A DNA stretch of 64,000 nucleotides from Brachycybe producta (Eukaryota > Arthropoda > Diplopoda > Playtdesmida > Andrognathidae): assembly GCA_036925085.1 (NCBI GenBank), contig JAUPFP010000051.1, positions 620,001 to 684,000 on the forward strand. Reading direction: 5' to 3'. Each line of letters opens with the position of its first letter. The stretch's first letter is position 1. Shown here in pieces: positions 31,666 to 42,979 of the stretch. Made by a program: the position numbers and the translations under genes. The notes beneath the pieces are model-generated. The model saw only the letters and a program-made list of their open reading frames with translations. It was not told the DNA's origin and searched no databases.

Positions 31666-32709
31666 TCAATTCCGGATGGGCGCTTCCGTTATGTTTCTAA
31701 AGTCTTGCTCCTTGGAGACTTTGCAGGCTTGCTCTTCTTCTGTTTCCTCCAGAAGTTCGAAGTGTCCAATAGTCTCACGGTCTCCAATCCCCATGGACTC
31801 TAGTGTGGTATTCAGGAGTTGGACTTCCAGTTGTGATGTTCCATCACCTTGTAGCACACTGCTGGCCACAACGACGCCTTTTCTATTAAAGAGACTATCA
31901 TTTGTTTCAATCATGAGGATCTCATTTTCCGCAATAATACGCCCAGCAGACACCTTGAGGTTCAAAGATTGGCCCGGATTCAACGTGATCCTGCCTTGAG
32001 CTATTACTCGGCTCTCCTCCTTGGTTCTGTCGGCATAGGAGTTCTCCAGATGGCTGTTACGAGCACATCTTCCCTCCTCTATATCTCTGAAGAAATCCCA
32101 AGGAAGGCTGTTACGAGCACTTCCTTTCTTCAATAAACTACGTGTTCTTTTGTAGAACATCTCATTAGCGAAGTACATCTTGGAGGTTTTCATGGAAACG
32201 ATCAAATAAAATGCAGCTCCGAGGTCATTTCCCAGCAGTGCTTCTCGTTTTTCCTCAATGAGCATCCTTGCAGTTACTTGCTTTCCATTTAATACAAACA
32301 TAGGCCACATCTGACCAAGTACTTTAATTGGTATGCCTCCAACTTCCCCCGAGTGCAGGAGGTGATCGAATGGATTCGTAACGGAATCCGTACTCTCTAG
32401 CCATTGTGCCTGACAAGATAGTGTAACCAGTTCCATTATCTGCCAAAATCTCACAGGTGTGCCATCAACCCGAATGGTGATCTTGGCAACACTCTCATCG
32501 GGCTTAGTATCACCTACCTCGATGAGTTCACATGAGGTGAGGATGTTGTCCACGGCGGTTTCAACACACTTTCGACAACATGCTCTGCTCCTCAACAAAT
32601 CACTTACTCCGACAGATTCAATCATCTTGCTGGTATCATCTCTCGTACTTATAGCTGCATTTACGATAGTGTTCTTAGATTCCATGGCACTACATTTAGC
32701 CTTACTCAT
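31666..32709 (-). pseudogene. pol: element D protease region
   Basis: 347-codon frame between gag and RT. The middle holds KITIRVDGTPVRF followed, after a one-base shift, by a retropepsin-like active-site segment in which the usual D-T-G reads D-N-G. A later word LLGNDLGA resembles the conserved second retropepsin motif. The N-terminal Cys-containing part (CCRKCVETAVD) is not identified. Aspartic protease cleaves the polyproteins; the shift and the substituted Thr argue against activity. Confidence 0.65.
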
Positions 32710-33281
32710 TGGCAGTTACATCTTGAGCAGTCTCACGAGTTACGTTGCTTACCCTCGGTAGATACACGGCAGAATTCTGTTGGGCCTTTCCCCTCAATTC
32801 TGTCTTGATGAACTCCAGTTTCCATGGCTCATACAATTCTTTGTGCTTCCGCCAAACTATTCGCGTAAATTGACATAGCTTTTGTAGTCGACCAGATGAT
32901 GGGATTTGGAAACATCTTAATAGTTTCTCCCATTCGACCAGTCTCCTTCTTCAGCTTCTTCGCGGATGATCTTTTTGAATTTTGATGTCGTTTTCATTTG
33001 TAATGGCGACTATCAACTCCGACATCTGCTCAAGGAGTCCTTGAGAGTCCAAATCACATGGTCTCTTTGGTGCTCCTGCAGTTGGTCCAGTTATAGAATC
33101 ATTAGTTACTTTAGACACGACCATATCACCCCGAACAAAGATTCATTCACGCTGTTTCGAGAATGGCCGATCCCTGTTTCATTGCAATTTTGTTGTTTTC
33201 CAGAGGGTTTTCCATCTTGAAAGGGCGGTAGGCCTCTCTTTACTGCCACCCTTTTTAGTTTAAATCAGCTGGGCTCTCTTC

Positions 33282-34390
33282 TCAAAAATACATCTTCTGC
33301 CCATTCTCGCTGACAACAAAATATCTTTGACCATTTTTCCCAGTGGTCATTCCATTATGAACTATTCCGACGGTTCCATCCGCTCCTTTCTTCGGGCAGT
33401 TGTATGCCAAATGTCCTTTCTCATAACAGTAAAAACATTCAACTGTGCTGAGATCTCTCAAAGGTTTGTTCCTTTGCGTATTCTGGCCATTGAAGTTCTT
33501 CTTTTGTTGCAGATATCTTTGGTTCCGGTACTGACTCTGTTGCTGATTTGAATTCTGAATGGTTTTTGGTTGCTGTTGGTCATTAAGAGTTGATGAAGTC
33601 GGATTGTCTGGTGGGTTTGCTTGATTCTGAGCAATGACAGCATATGTGTGGCCTCCGTCCATTGCGGATTGTGTCGTTTTCGCATTTTGATGTTGACTTG
33701 TTTTCTGGGATGTTTGGGAGACCTGAGCCATTAGTTGTGGACCCGTGGTTCTCTCGATTACCCATAATCCCTGCAACATCAAGACTTCTTCAGTATCCTT
33801 CACATATGTCGTGTACAATTTAAGATCTGCACCTGGTGCAGATTGTACAGCATTGCGTATGGTAGGATGAAGCTTATTCCGAAGTTCTACAATTCGGTAC
33901 TTGTCCATCACTCCAGGTAACACCTTCTTGCTCAGATCGATGTAGCGACTCAGAAACTGACTGGAGTCCTCTTCTTTCCTTTGGAGCATGGTGTCCAGCT
34001 TCAGCTTTAGTCGGATCAATTCATCTCATCGTCCAAATTGATCAATCAACTCTCCGGATGAAGTCCCACATCATCTTCCCTCTATTCTCCTTATAGAGGT
34101 TGGAGAGCCAACACTATGTACCCTTCTACTGCTTTCCTCAAGAAGTAGGTTTTATAGACGTTACTAGTCTTCGAGATCTGCGATCTCTTCATAGTCTTCC
34201 AGAAAGGTATAGACAGATGTAGTCCCCTTGAATGTCCACATCAGAGTGGATGTAAGCTACGATACTTTCTATCCAACTCCTCACAGGTCCGATGATTCAT
34301 GATTGGATTCGATCCAATTCTTCCACGATGAGGTCACTGATCAAACTTTCATCCTCCAGCTAGTCCGGGTCTTCTCTCGGTAGTATAGGA
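33282..34390 (-). pseudogene. gag: element D gag with CCHC zinc knuckle
   Basis: 34019-33282 is a clean 245-codon frame. It holds the capsid C-terminal helices (LKLDTMLQRKEEDSSQFLSR, RIVELRNKLHPTIRNAV), a Gln/Asn-rich linker and a perfect CCHC knuckle CFYCYEKGHLAYNC (C-X2-C-X4-H-X4-C), then a basic tail. Upstream (34020-34390), words such as YFLRKAVEGYIVLALQ and VYTFLEDYEEIADLED continue the capsid N-terminal half in other frames with stops. The ATG at 34019 is therefore internal. The protein packages the element RNA. Confidence 0.88.
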
Positions 34391-34730
34391 GTCTCGGGGA
34401 GGTGGCCCTTCTGGATTCCTCCACTCTTCTTTACTATGCATGGCGTTTGAAACACATGAGTCGATCTTGGCTATTCAGCGTGGGCCGATGAGGGCTCCAC
34501 TTCGGTGTTCAATTCTTGAATTACCGTATGATGCTGAATTGTGCTTACCTCACGCCCGCTCCGGAGTTGCATCAATCCTGATGGTTGTTGGGCTTCATAC
34601 CATATCATTTTGCCTCGGCGTCTTGGACTTCGACTTGGGTCTGCCTTTCTTCCCTTTTTCCCTGGTGTAGCTCCGCCATCTGTTATTTTCTACTTGATCT
34701 TTGGCGAGGTACCCCGCACCTCCACTGTTT

Positions 34731-35022
34731 TGTAACAATCGCGTTACCGCGTTCCCCACAGAGAGATCTCTGGTAGCTATTTGACAGTGTCAATTGAATG
34801 TTGATGAGTAAGTCTTTCGGTCGATTGGCTCCTGTGTTGTATACTTAACCACCAGGGACACAAGGGTCGGTACCTCAGGAGTCTAGAGGTAGAAAATAGT
34901 GTTGTTGTGTCGTCTTACACGTGGCTGCTGAAGACTTCCTTTTCTATCGGTCCAATCATTGGCTGAGTGGCGGTTGTAACATAAAGTCCCACTCCCACAC
35001 ATAGAAGTTATATTTCAATACT
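34731..35022 (-). repeat. 5' LTR of element D, truncated
   Basis: On the minus strand it ends GCGATTGTTACA at 34731 and shares the GGGACACAAGGGTCGGTACC block with 24681-25434. It stops abruptly at 35022, where the R1 element begins (ACTAGTGGGG). The outer word ATTGAAATATAACTTCTATGTG (35022 to 35001 on the minus strand) also occurs in plus orientation at 24531, because both are LTR-D. Confidence 0.75.
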
Positions 35023-35640
35023 AGTGGGGTTACCCGTCATAAATGATGTGAGCCAAATTCACAGGCAATTGTGTCCTGTCTTAGAATTTCTGTTCCTCCG
35101 CCCTTTTATGACGTCAGACCAAGTAACAAACCAATTAGAAATTGATGACGTTCATAAAACAGCTGAGCAAAAGAAATTCTAATGCTGGGCACAATTACCT
35201 GTGATAAATTCTAGTTTCATTTTGCTACGATTATCTACTATAAAAAGGGGAGGGCCCTTTTTATATTTGAAAGAGAAAATGAGCTTTTCATTTTCTCTGG
35301 TGTGCTCATGCGCGTCATTTGTTCCTTTTTTTACTCCTTTCATTTCAATTTCAGCCACCCCCTCCCACTTTTTTTCAACCATCCACATTTCTCTCCCCCT
35401 TCTACACTTTCCAATTTTTTCCCGTCTCCAATTTAATATCATGGGGTTCTTGGATGGGGAGGGTGCAACATATAGTTGACCTTGAGAAAAAAAAAGCTGT
35501 TCATTTCTTTATTTATTTAAATTTATATAAATTCCGATGTGCTTCAAGGGTTTTGTACAGTGTTACTCCACACACACACACACACATACATACACAGACC
35601 TGGCTTAATATATATATAATGATTCTTTTTTTTTTCTAAT
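35023..35640 (+). repeat. R1 repeat, near full length, containing a MITE-like block
   Basis: It starts ACTAGTGGGGTTACCCGTCATAAATG and ends at the (TA)n-rich GACCTGGCTTAATATATAT. In order it contains a palindromic block with TGACGTCA (35088-35185), a pyrimidine-rich CTCTCTCCCCC tract, GTTCTTGGATGGGGAGGGTGC, AATTTATATAAATTCCGATG and a CA microsatellite (35572-35585). No long frame is conserved. It looks like a non-coding mobile repeat; class unknown. Confidence 0.7.
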
Positions 35641-38600
35641 TAGACAGTGACACGCCCAGGTATAATGAAATTCTGCCCATTCTTCAATATACAAAAAATT
35701 TCAAAATTTTTTTAAAATTCCGGAAATTTTTTTTCCGGGATGGTAATGGTTGATTTTAGTAGGGAGTACCCCACCTACCCTCGAATAACCTTACCTGCCC
35801 AAAAATATCGCGACCTGCCCAGATATAATGAAATTCTGCCCATTCTGCCCTATACAAAAAAATTCAAAAATTTCTTAAAATTCCGGAAATTTTTTTTCCG
35901 GGCAGGTAATGGTCTAAATTAGTAGGGAGTACCCCCACCTACCCTCGATTACCCTTACCTGCCCAAAAATATCGCTACCTGCCCAGAAATAATGAAATTC
36001 TGCCCATTCTGCCCTTTACAAAAAATTTCAAATTTTTTTTAAAATTTCGGAAATTTCTTTTCCGGGCAGGTAATGCTCTAGATTAGTAGGCAGTACCCCC
36101 ACCTACCCTCGATTACCCTTACCTGCCCAAAAATATTGCTACCTGCCCAGAAATAATGAAATTCTGCCCATTCTGCCCTATACAAAAAAATTCAAAAATT
36201 TCTTAAAATTCCGGAATTTTTTTTTCCGGGCAGGTAATGGTCTAGATTAGTAGGGAGTACCCCCACCTACCCTCAATTACCCTTACCTGCCCAAAAATAT
36301 CGCTACCTGCCCAGAAATAATGAAATTCTGCCCATTCTGCCCAATACAAAAAAATTCAAAAATTTCTTAAAATTCCGGAATTTTTTTTTCCGGGCAGGTA
36401 ATGGTCTAGATTAGTAGGGAGTACCCCCACCTACCCTCGTTTACCCTTACCTGCCCAAAAATATCGCTACCTGCCCGGAAATAATGAAATTCTGCCCATT
36501 CTGCCCTTTACAAAAAATTTCAAATTTTTTTTAAAATTTCGGAAATTTCTTTTCCGGGCAGGTAATGGTCTAGATTAGTAGGCAGTACCCCCACCTACCC
36601 TCGATTACCCTTACCTGCCCAAAAATATCGCTACCTGCCCAGAAATAATGAAATTCTGCCCATTCTGCCCAATACAAAAAAATTCAAAAATTTCTTAAAA
36701 TTCCGGAATTTTTTTTTCCGGGCAGGTAATGGTCTAGATTAGTAGGGAGTACCCCCACCTACCCTCGATTACCCTTACCTGCCCAAAAATATCGCTACCT
36801 GCCCGGAAATAATGAAATTCTGCCCATTCTGCCCTATACAAATAAATTCAAAAATTTCTTAAAATTCCGGAAATTTTTTTTCCGGGCAGGTAATGGTCTA
36901 GATTAGTAGGGAGTACCCCCACCTACCCTCGTTTACCCTTAGCTGCCCAAAAATATCGCTACCTGCCCAGAAATAATGAAATTCTGCCCATTCTGCCCAA
37001 TACAAAAAAATTCAAAAATTTCTTAAAATTCCGGAATTTTTTTTTCCGGGCAGGTAATGGTCTAGATTAGTAGGGAGTACCCCCACCTACCCTCGTTTAC
37101 CCTTACCTGCCCAAAAATATCGCTACCTGCCCGGAAATAATGAAATTCTGCCCATTCTGCCCTATATAAAAAAATTCAAAAATTTCTTAAAATTCCGGAA
37201 ATTTTTTTTCCGGGCAGGTAATGGTCTATATTAGTAGGCAGTACCCCCACCTACCCTCGATTACCCTTACCTGCCCAAAAATATCGCTACCTGCCCAGAA
37301 ATAATGAAATTCTGCCCATTCTGCCCTTTACAAAAAATTTCAAATTTTTTTTAAAATTTCGGAAATTTCTTTTCCGGGCAGGTAATGGTCTAGATTAGTA
37401 GGCAGTACCCCCACCTACCCTCGATTACCCTTACCTGCCCAAAAATATCGCTACCTGCCCAGAAATAATGAAATTCTGCCCTATACAAAAAAATTCAAAA
37501 ATTTCTTAAAATTCCGGAAATTTTTTTTCCGGGCAGGTAATGGTCTAGATTAGTAGGCAGTACCCCCACCTACCCTCGATTACCCTTACCTGCCCAAAAA
37601 TATCGCTACCTGCCCAGAAATAATGAAATTCTGCCCATTCGGCCCTTTACAAAAAATTTCAAATTTTTTTTAAAATTTCGGAAATTTCTTTTCCGGGCAG
37701 GTAATGGTCTAGATTAGTAGGCAGTACCCCCACCTACCCTCGATTACCCTTACCTGCCCAAAAATATCGCTACCTGCCCAGAAATAATGAAATTCTGCCC
37801 ATTCTGCCCAATACAAAAAAAATTCAAAAATTTCTTAAAATTCCGGAAATTTTTTTTCCGGGCAGGTAATGGTCTAGATTAGTAGGCAGTATCCCCACCT
37901 ACCCTCGATTACCCTTACCTGCCCAAAAATATCGCTACCTGCCCGGAAATAATGAAATTCTGCCCTATACAAAAAAATTCAAAAATTTCTTAAAATTCCG
38001 GAAATTTTTTTTCCGGGCAGGTAATGGTCTAGATTAGTAGGGAGTACCCCCACCTACCCTCGTTTACCCTTACCTGCCCAAAAATATCGCTACCTGCCCG
38101 GAAATAATGAAATTCTGCCCATTCTGCCCTTTACAAAAAATTTCAAATTTTTTTTAAAATTTCGGAAATTTCTTTTCCGGGCAGGTAATGGTCTAGATTA
38201 GTAGGCAGTACCCCCACCTACCCTCGATTACCCTTACCTGCCCAAAAATATCGCTACCTGCCCAGAAATAATGAAATTCTGCCCATTCTGCCCAATACAA
38301 AAAAATTCAAAAATTTCTTAAAATTCCGGAATTTTTTTTTCCGGGCAGGTAATGGTCTAGATTAGTAGGGAGTACCCCCACCTACCCTCGATTACCCTTA
38401 CCTGCCCAAAAATATCGCTACCTGCCCGGAAATAATGAAATTCTGCCCATTCTGCCCTATACAAAAAAATTCAAAAATTTCTTAAAATTCCGGAAATTTT
38501 TTTTCCGGGCAGGTAATGGTCTAGATTAGTAGGGAGTACCCCCAACTACCCTCGTTTACCCTTACCTGCCCAAAAATATCGCTACCTGCCCGGAAATAAT

Positions 38601-39415
38601 GAAATTCTGCACATTCTGCCCTTTACAAAAAATTTCAAATTTTTTTTAAAATTTCGGAAATTTCTTTTCCGGGCAGGTAATGGTCTAGATTAGTAGGCAG
38701 TACCCTTACCTGCCCAAAAATATCGCTACCTGCCCAGAAATAATGAAATTCTGCCCATTCTGCCCAATACAAAAAAATTCAAAAATTTCTTAAAATTCCG
38801 GAATTTTTTTTTCCGGGCAGGTAATGGTCTAGATTAGTAGGGAGTACCCCCACCTACCCTCGATTACCCTTACCTGCCCAAAAATATCGCTACCTGCCCG
38901 GAAATAATGAAATTCTGCCCATTCTGCCCTATACAAAAAAATTCAAAAATTTCTTAAAATTCCGGAAATTTTTTTTCCGGGCAGGTAATGGTCTAGATTA
39001 GTAGGCAGTACCCCCACCTACCCTCGATTACCCTTACCTGCCCAAAAATATCGCTACCTGCCCAGAAATAATGAAATTCTGCCCATTCTGCCCAATACAA
39101 AAAAATTCAAAAATTTCTTAAAATTCCGGAATTTTTTTTTCCGGGCAGGTAATGGTCTAGATTAGTAGGGAGTACCCCCACCTACCCTCGATTACCCTTA
39201 CCTGCCCAAAAATATCGCTACCTGCCCGGAAATAATGAAATTCTGCCCATTCTGCCCTATACAAAAAAATTCAAAAATTTCTTAAAATTCCGGAAATTTT
39301 TTTTCCGGGCAGGTAATGGTCTAGATTAGTAGGGAGTACCCCCACCTACCCTCGTTTACCCTTACCTGCCCAAAAATATCGCTACCTGCCCAGAAATAAT
39401 GAAATTCTGTCTTTT
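35641..39415 (-). repeat. right arm array, ~164-bp tandem repeat, about 23 copies
   Basis: The same unit as the left arm, in inverted orientation (ATTACCTGCCCGG becomes CCGGGCAGGTAAT). The innermost unit (35655-35820) is most diverged, as at the inner end of the left arm. Some units are shortened: one lacks about 20 bases near 38700, and others lack CATTCTGC near 37480 and 37960. The last unit leads into CTGTCTTTTCTGCCTTTTC and the terminal inverted repeat. Confidence 0.97.
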
Positions 39416-39452
39416 CTGCCTTTTCTGCCCGTCCTGCCTTTTAGTATGACCC

Positions 39453-39832
39453 GAATTTGGAGGACCTGTATGTGTAAAGAGAAAAAAAATAAAATAGGCT
39501 TGCAAGCTTGAATGCCTAGGGTTTAGTTTTTAATTTGCAATTATCATAGCTATGTACCTTTCATCAGCATGATGTTAATTGGCATCAGTAGCAGATCTGG
39601 CATTAAATCTGGGCTAAATGTGGACACAGACAACAAATCAATTTACTTCTTCTACTCTTTGCAATTTTCAAATTGTTAGTTTTATTGCAATTTGCAATTG
39701 GAAAGTTTCCAAAAAATCAAAAAGCATGTTTAACTTATCACTGCACTTTTTCTAGTTCAGCTGTGATGTAATTTCATTGGTCTGTTTATGATGTTTCATA
39801 GCACTACTAGAATTTCAACCACGACAGGATTT
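39453..39832. other. short integrase flank, then AT-rich spacer
   Basis: Begins with the right target duplication GAATTTGGA. Beyond it no further pol sequence can be followed with confidence, and the rest is AT-rich without genes. Confidence 0.5.
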
Positions 39833-40210
39833 TGTAACACCCTGTATGTCGGGTTTCCACCAGAAGTTTCCACCCTGAGAGTCTCCGACTCCTCCTTGTC
39901 CTCTCTCCCACGCACGTACGAACCTGTAAAGTGGAGGGATACTTTATGGAGCGTGGTCGCTTGGGCCTGTTGGTGCCTCTTTGGCGTGCACAGGCCCAAG
40001 CCTATAAAAGCACGAAGTCATTCTTTGTATGTCGTCCATTTCTTTCTTTTGTTCATGCTTTTCGTTACTCGGATCTTTATATCCGTCACGAAATTATGGG
40101 CCTGTGGACACTTCATCTTTAAAACAACATTCATTCGTTGTATTCTGTACTTCTGGGCAAAGAATGAATAAAGTGTTTAAACGAAGTAGCGTTGTCATTT
40201 CGTCTTGCCT
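39833..40210 (+). mobile_element. LTR-like sequence with TATA box (related to LTR-C)
   Basis: TGTAACACCC start as in LTR-C. It then has the same promoter plan: TATAAAAG (40002-40009), GGGCCTGTGGACAC, ACATTCATTCGTTGTA and the poly(A) signal GAATAAAGTGTTTA (40164-40177), equivalent to GAATAAAGTGTTTACAA in LTR-C. The rest of the sequence is diverged, and the 3' end of the LTR cannot be fixed. Confidence 0.6.
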
Positions 40211-40457
40211 ATTGACTTTTCAAACGAAGGCAACAAAGGGCAAGAGGTTAAAGACCCCTTTGTTACGACGTGATGATTCTGAAGATGATGGCAGTAACCG
40301 CCTCTCTGATGAATCCTCATCTTCATCAGGGAGACACCAAACATCCGCCGCCATTTTCTGTTGCTCTGTCTTTCTCCACATAGGTTACCGTGTGGTGGAG
40401 AAAGATACGAAGTCAACAAGTGGCGGGAAAAAACAAGGATCGCCGTCGCGTTGTTGA
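40211..40457 (+). pseudogene. short frame after LTR, unknown
   Basis: The frame with TKGKRLKTPLLRRDDSEDD and a Ser-rich tract DESSSSSGR follows the LTR-like sequence at the place where gag would begin. It stops at 40455-40457. There is no similarity to the C-family gag start. It could be a leader or degenerate gag piece. Confidence 0.3.
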
Positions 40458-41880
40458 GTTCATGTGATTGCAAAATCAACCAAACCCCCAACATCACAAA
40501 ACGTTCATCCATTCATTACAAGTTGGCGGAGCCAATATATACATGTATATATTGATCCATGGATTTTATAAAATGGTCACCAAGAGGAGTGAATTCTCAC
40601 AGCTGGCTGGTTATGTACTAGACCATTTTCATGGCCTGATAAAAAACTTAATAAGATTAACATTTTAATAAATTTAATCTAAAAATAAAATCATTTCCAT
40701 ATGAACGATTTAATAAAATAATAATTCTTAAACCAAATGTCTCAAGCTGAATCTAATTAAACAAATAATGGTACTATTTCTTGTAACAGAGGAATTTGTC
40801 ATTATTTTGTTGATTAATAAAAAAGTGTAGACCCAAAGCATATAACTATAATACTAGGTTGTTTAATAGTAAGAAGTCATATCATATTACTGTAACCTCC
40901 GATTAGCAGATAACTTGTTAAGAGCATATATATGTGTGACGCCATTTTGAATATTAGTAGATGACAATTATAGTTCCACTTTTCGCCGTTTAGTGGTGCC
41001 CCACAACTAAGCCATTGAAACCAATGAGAAAGAGAAATTCCTATTTTAAAAAATACATGGTTCGGGCAAATGTTTTGTTTTCTGCAACGAAAATTGTTAT
41101 TTTCAAAATTCAAATTGCAATATGTACATAACAATATTGCTCATCTAGTGATACGTTGGTACAAATTTATAATTAGTTTTTCTATTTTTAATTTCGCTTA
41201 AAATGTCGTATTTTTTAGCCCATGTTAAATTCCTATTGAAAAAATACATGGTTCACACAAATGTTTTGTTTTCTGCAACAAAAATTGTGATTTTAAAAAT
41301 TCAAATTGCAATATGTACATAACAATATTGCTAATCTAGTGATACATTGGTACAAATTTATAATTAGTTTTTCTATTTTTAATTTCATTTTAAAATATCG
41401 TATTTTTTTAGCTCATGTTAAATCCCATAGGCGACAAACGCTCCTCCGTTTATACATTTTATAGGATCAAACTTCCCACTAACAATAAGTTTCATAGTAC
41501 CCTAAAATTTGACCACTAATTGTATACGACTCAAATTACTCACCGTTGTAGATCAAAAGTTGCTCTTCCTTTTTTCAGTAGTGCATATTTACCCAAAAAA
41601 GAGTCGTTATTAAAATATACCCACTTTTATCCATCGATAAGAGAGAAAATGGTGGACAAAAGTGTATCAAAATTGAATTTTTTTTCACAAGTTGACGTCA
41701 CAGCTACAGAAGCGCCTACATGCGAAGATTTTTGTAAGTTTTTTTTCACTGTAGGCTCTTTACATTGGAGAACAAATGACCTAAAATTTTACAGGTGATA
41801 CACTATTACCAAAAGGAAACTTTAAATCTTGAGACTATAATTTTCAACTTTTTTCTGTTACACCCTTATAACCATGCAAC
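40458..41880. other. AT-rich spacer without genes
   Basis: No conserved frame is seen. It holds a 192-base direct duplication (separate entry). Small frames such as 41520-41798 have no recognisable feature. Confidence 0.55.
41036..41421. repeat. 192-bp tandem duplication
   Basis: Two adjacent units (41036-41227 and 41228-41421), about 90% alike, sharing words such as TACATGGTTC, CAATATGTACATAACAATAT and AGTTTTTCTATTTTTAATTTC. It is non-coding. Confidence 0.85.
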
Positions 41881-41887
41881 ATGGTGG

Positions 41888-42165
41888 CGCTGATCAAGCG
41901 CCAAATTGAACAAGCGCCAAATTGAACAAACGCCAATCTGAACTAACGCCAAACTGAATAAACGCCAAATGGAACAAACGCCAAACTGAATAAAAGCCAA
42001 ATGGAACTAACGCCAAACTGAATAAACGCCAAACTGAATAAACGCCAAATGGAACAAACGCCAAACTGAATAAAAGCCAAATAGAACAAACGCCAAACTG
42101 AATAAGCGCCAAATGGAACAAACGCCAAACTGAACAAGCGCCAAACTGAATAACCGCCAAAATGT
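41888..42165. repeat. 16-bp minisatellite, about 17 copies
   Basis: The unit GCCAAACTGAATAAAC alternates with GCCAAATGGAACAAAC. The long minus-strand frames across it (42160-41894 and 42176-41943), with the repeated peptide FGVYSVWRLF, result from the tandem repeat and are not a gene. Confidence 0.92.
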
Positions 42166-42176
42166 GATAAACACAT

Positions 42177-42402
42177 GGTTAGGTTAGGTTAGGTTAGGTT
42201 AGGTTAGGTTAGGATTGGTTTGGTTAGGTTTGGTTAGGTGAGGTTAGGTTAGGTTTGGTTAGGTTAGGTTAGGTTAGGTTAGGTTAGGTTAGGATTGGTT
42301 AGGTTAGGATTGGTTAGGTTAGGTTTGGTTAGGTTAGGTTTGGTTAGGTTAGGTTAGGATTGGTTAGGTTAGGTTTGGTTTGGTTAGGTTAGGTTAGGTT
42401 AG
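42177..42402. repeat. interstitial telomere-type (TTAGG)n tract
   Basis: About 45 pentamers AGGTT/TTAGG with interspersed variants (AGGTTTGGTT, AGGATTGGTT, one AGGTGAGG). TTAGG is the ancestral arthropod telomere unit. Here it is internal and degenerate, and is bounded on both sides by the 16-bp minisatellite. Confidence 0.9.
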
Positions 42403-42484
42403 CATGTTCTGTTTGTAAATCTGAACAGTCTGACGTCTATAAAAGCTCACAATGTTTGGACCATCAGAATTTACAAAAAACCTG

Positions 42485-42618
42485 AATAACTGCCAAACTG
42501 AATAAACGTCAAATGGAACAAACGCCAAACTGAATAAGCGCCAAATGGAAGAAACGCCAAACTGAATAAAAGCCAAAAATTTGGCGGTTATTCAGTTTGG
42601 CGTTTGTTTCTTTATCTC
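42485..42618. repeat. 16-bp minisatellite, second block with terminal inversion
   Basis: Six units of the minisatellite seen at 41888-42165. The block ends in AAAGCCAAAAATTTGGCGG followed by inverted units (TTATTCAGTTTGGCGTTTG), which makes a small palindrome at 42571-42612. Confidence 0.88.
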
Positions 42619-42979
42619 TGTATATTTATCTCGGCGCGTTATCACTGTTAACCAGTTTATTTTATAAATAACATTGTCATAAATAAGAAGTGTATATTAT
42701 TATGGAATATGCTAACTGATTGAATTTTTTATTTATTTCAGATGTTTGTGACAATTCTCTAAAATAAATTCATGCTGTAACGCGGAGTGGAGCTTGTTTC
42801 AACAAAAAAAAACGGCTGATGAAGATGATAAATTAATTTTTGTTTGACGTGAAATTTAAATTATAGCTATGCGTTACTTAACATATCTTCTGTGATCTTC
42901 TATGTGTAATGTACATTCATACATGTATGAAGACTTTATTTCAATTTAAAGGTGTGATCACTTTACTTTTCACTGTTTT

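Larger units (their letters stand above)
25435..34730 (-). mobile_element. gypsy element D internal region
   Basis: Minus-strand order from right to left: gag (34390-33282), protease region (32709-31666), RT and RNase H (about 31500-30050), integrase (about 30050-29196), ORF3 (28947-25760). This is the Ty3/gypsy order with an extra 3' ORF. A possible primer-binding site TGGAGGTGCGGGG lies six bases after the 5' LTR (near 34724-34712), but I cannot match it to a tRNA with confidence. The element is carried between the foldback arms. Confidence 0.85.
15923..39452. mobile_element. giant foldback-type transposon, 23.5 kb, TSD GAATTTGGA
   Basis: Both ends carry the same inverted terminus beginning GGGTCATACTAAAAGGCAGG (left at 15923; right complement ending at 39452). 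The inverted match continues with one mismatch through the lead-in and into the tandem arrays. Identical 9-bp target duplications GAATTTGGA lie at 15914-15922 and 39453-39461, inside an old integrase sequence. The arms are tandem arrays of one ~164-bp unit in opposite orientation (left about 8.5 kb, right about 3.8 kb). The middle 11.2 kb holds a gypsy element and an R1 repeat and no recognisable DNA transposase. Long inverted repeats made of tandem repeats with 8-9-bp duplications are the hallmarks of foldback elements (Drosophila FB, sea urchin TU). Assignment to a superfamily (MULE-like or P/Galileo-like) is open. Confidence 0.85.

Noticed and set aside
24531-35022. Inverted pair ATTGAAATATAACTTC as ends of a separate 10.5-kb DNA transposon
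   Set aside because: Both copies belong to LTR-D pieces in opposite orientation; the rest of the LTR sequence continues past them.
41894-42176. Minus-strand frames encoding a repetitive FGVYSVWRLF protein
   Set aside because: The peptide is a direct reading of a 16-bp DNA minisatellite; different frames give similar-looking products and there is no unique sequence.
42177-42402. True chromosome end
   Set aside because: The tract is degenerate and internal, with a gene and transposons on both sides.
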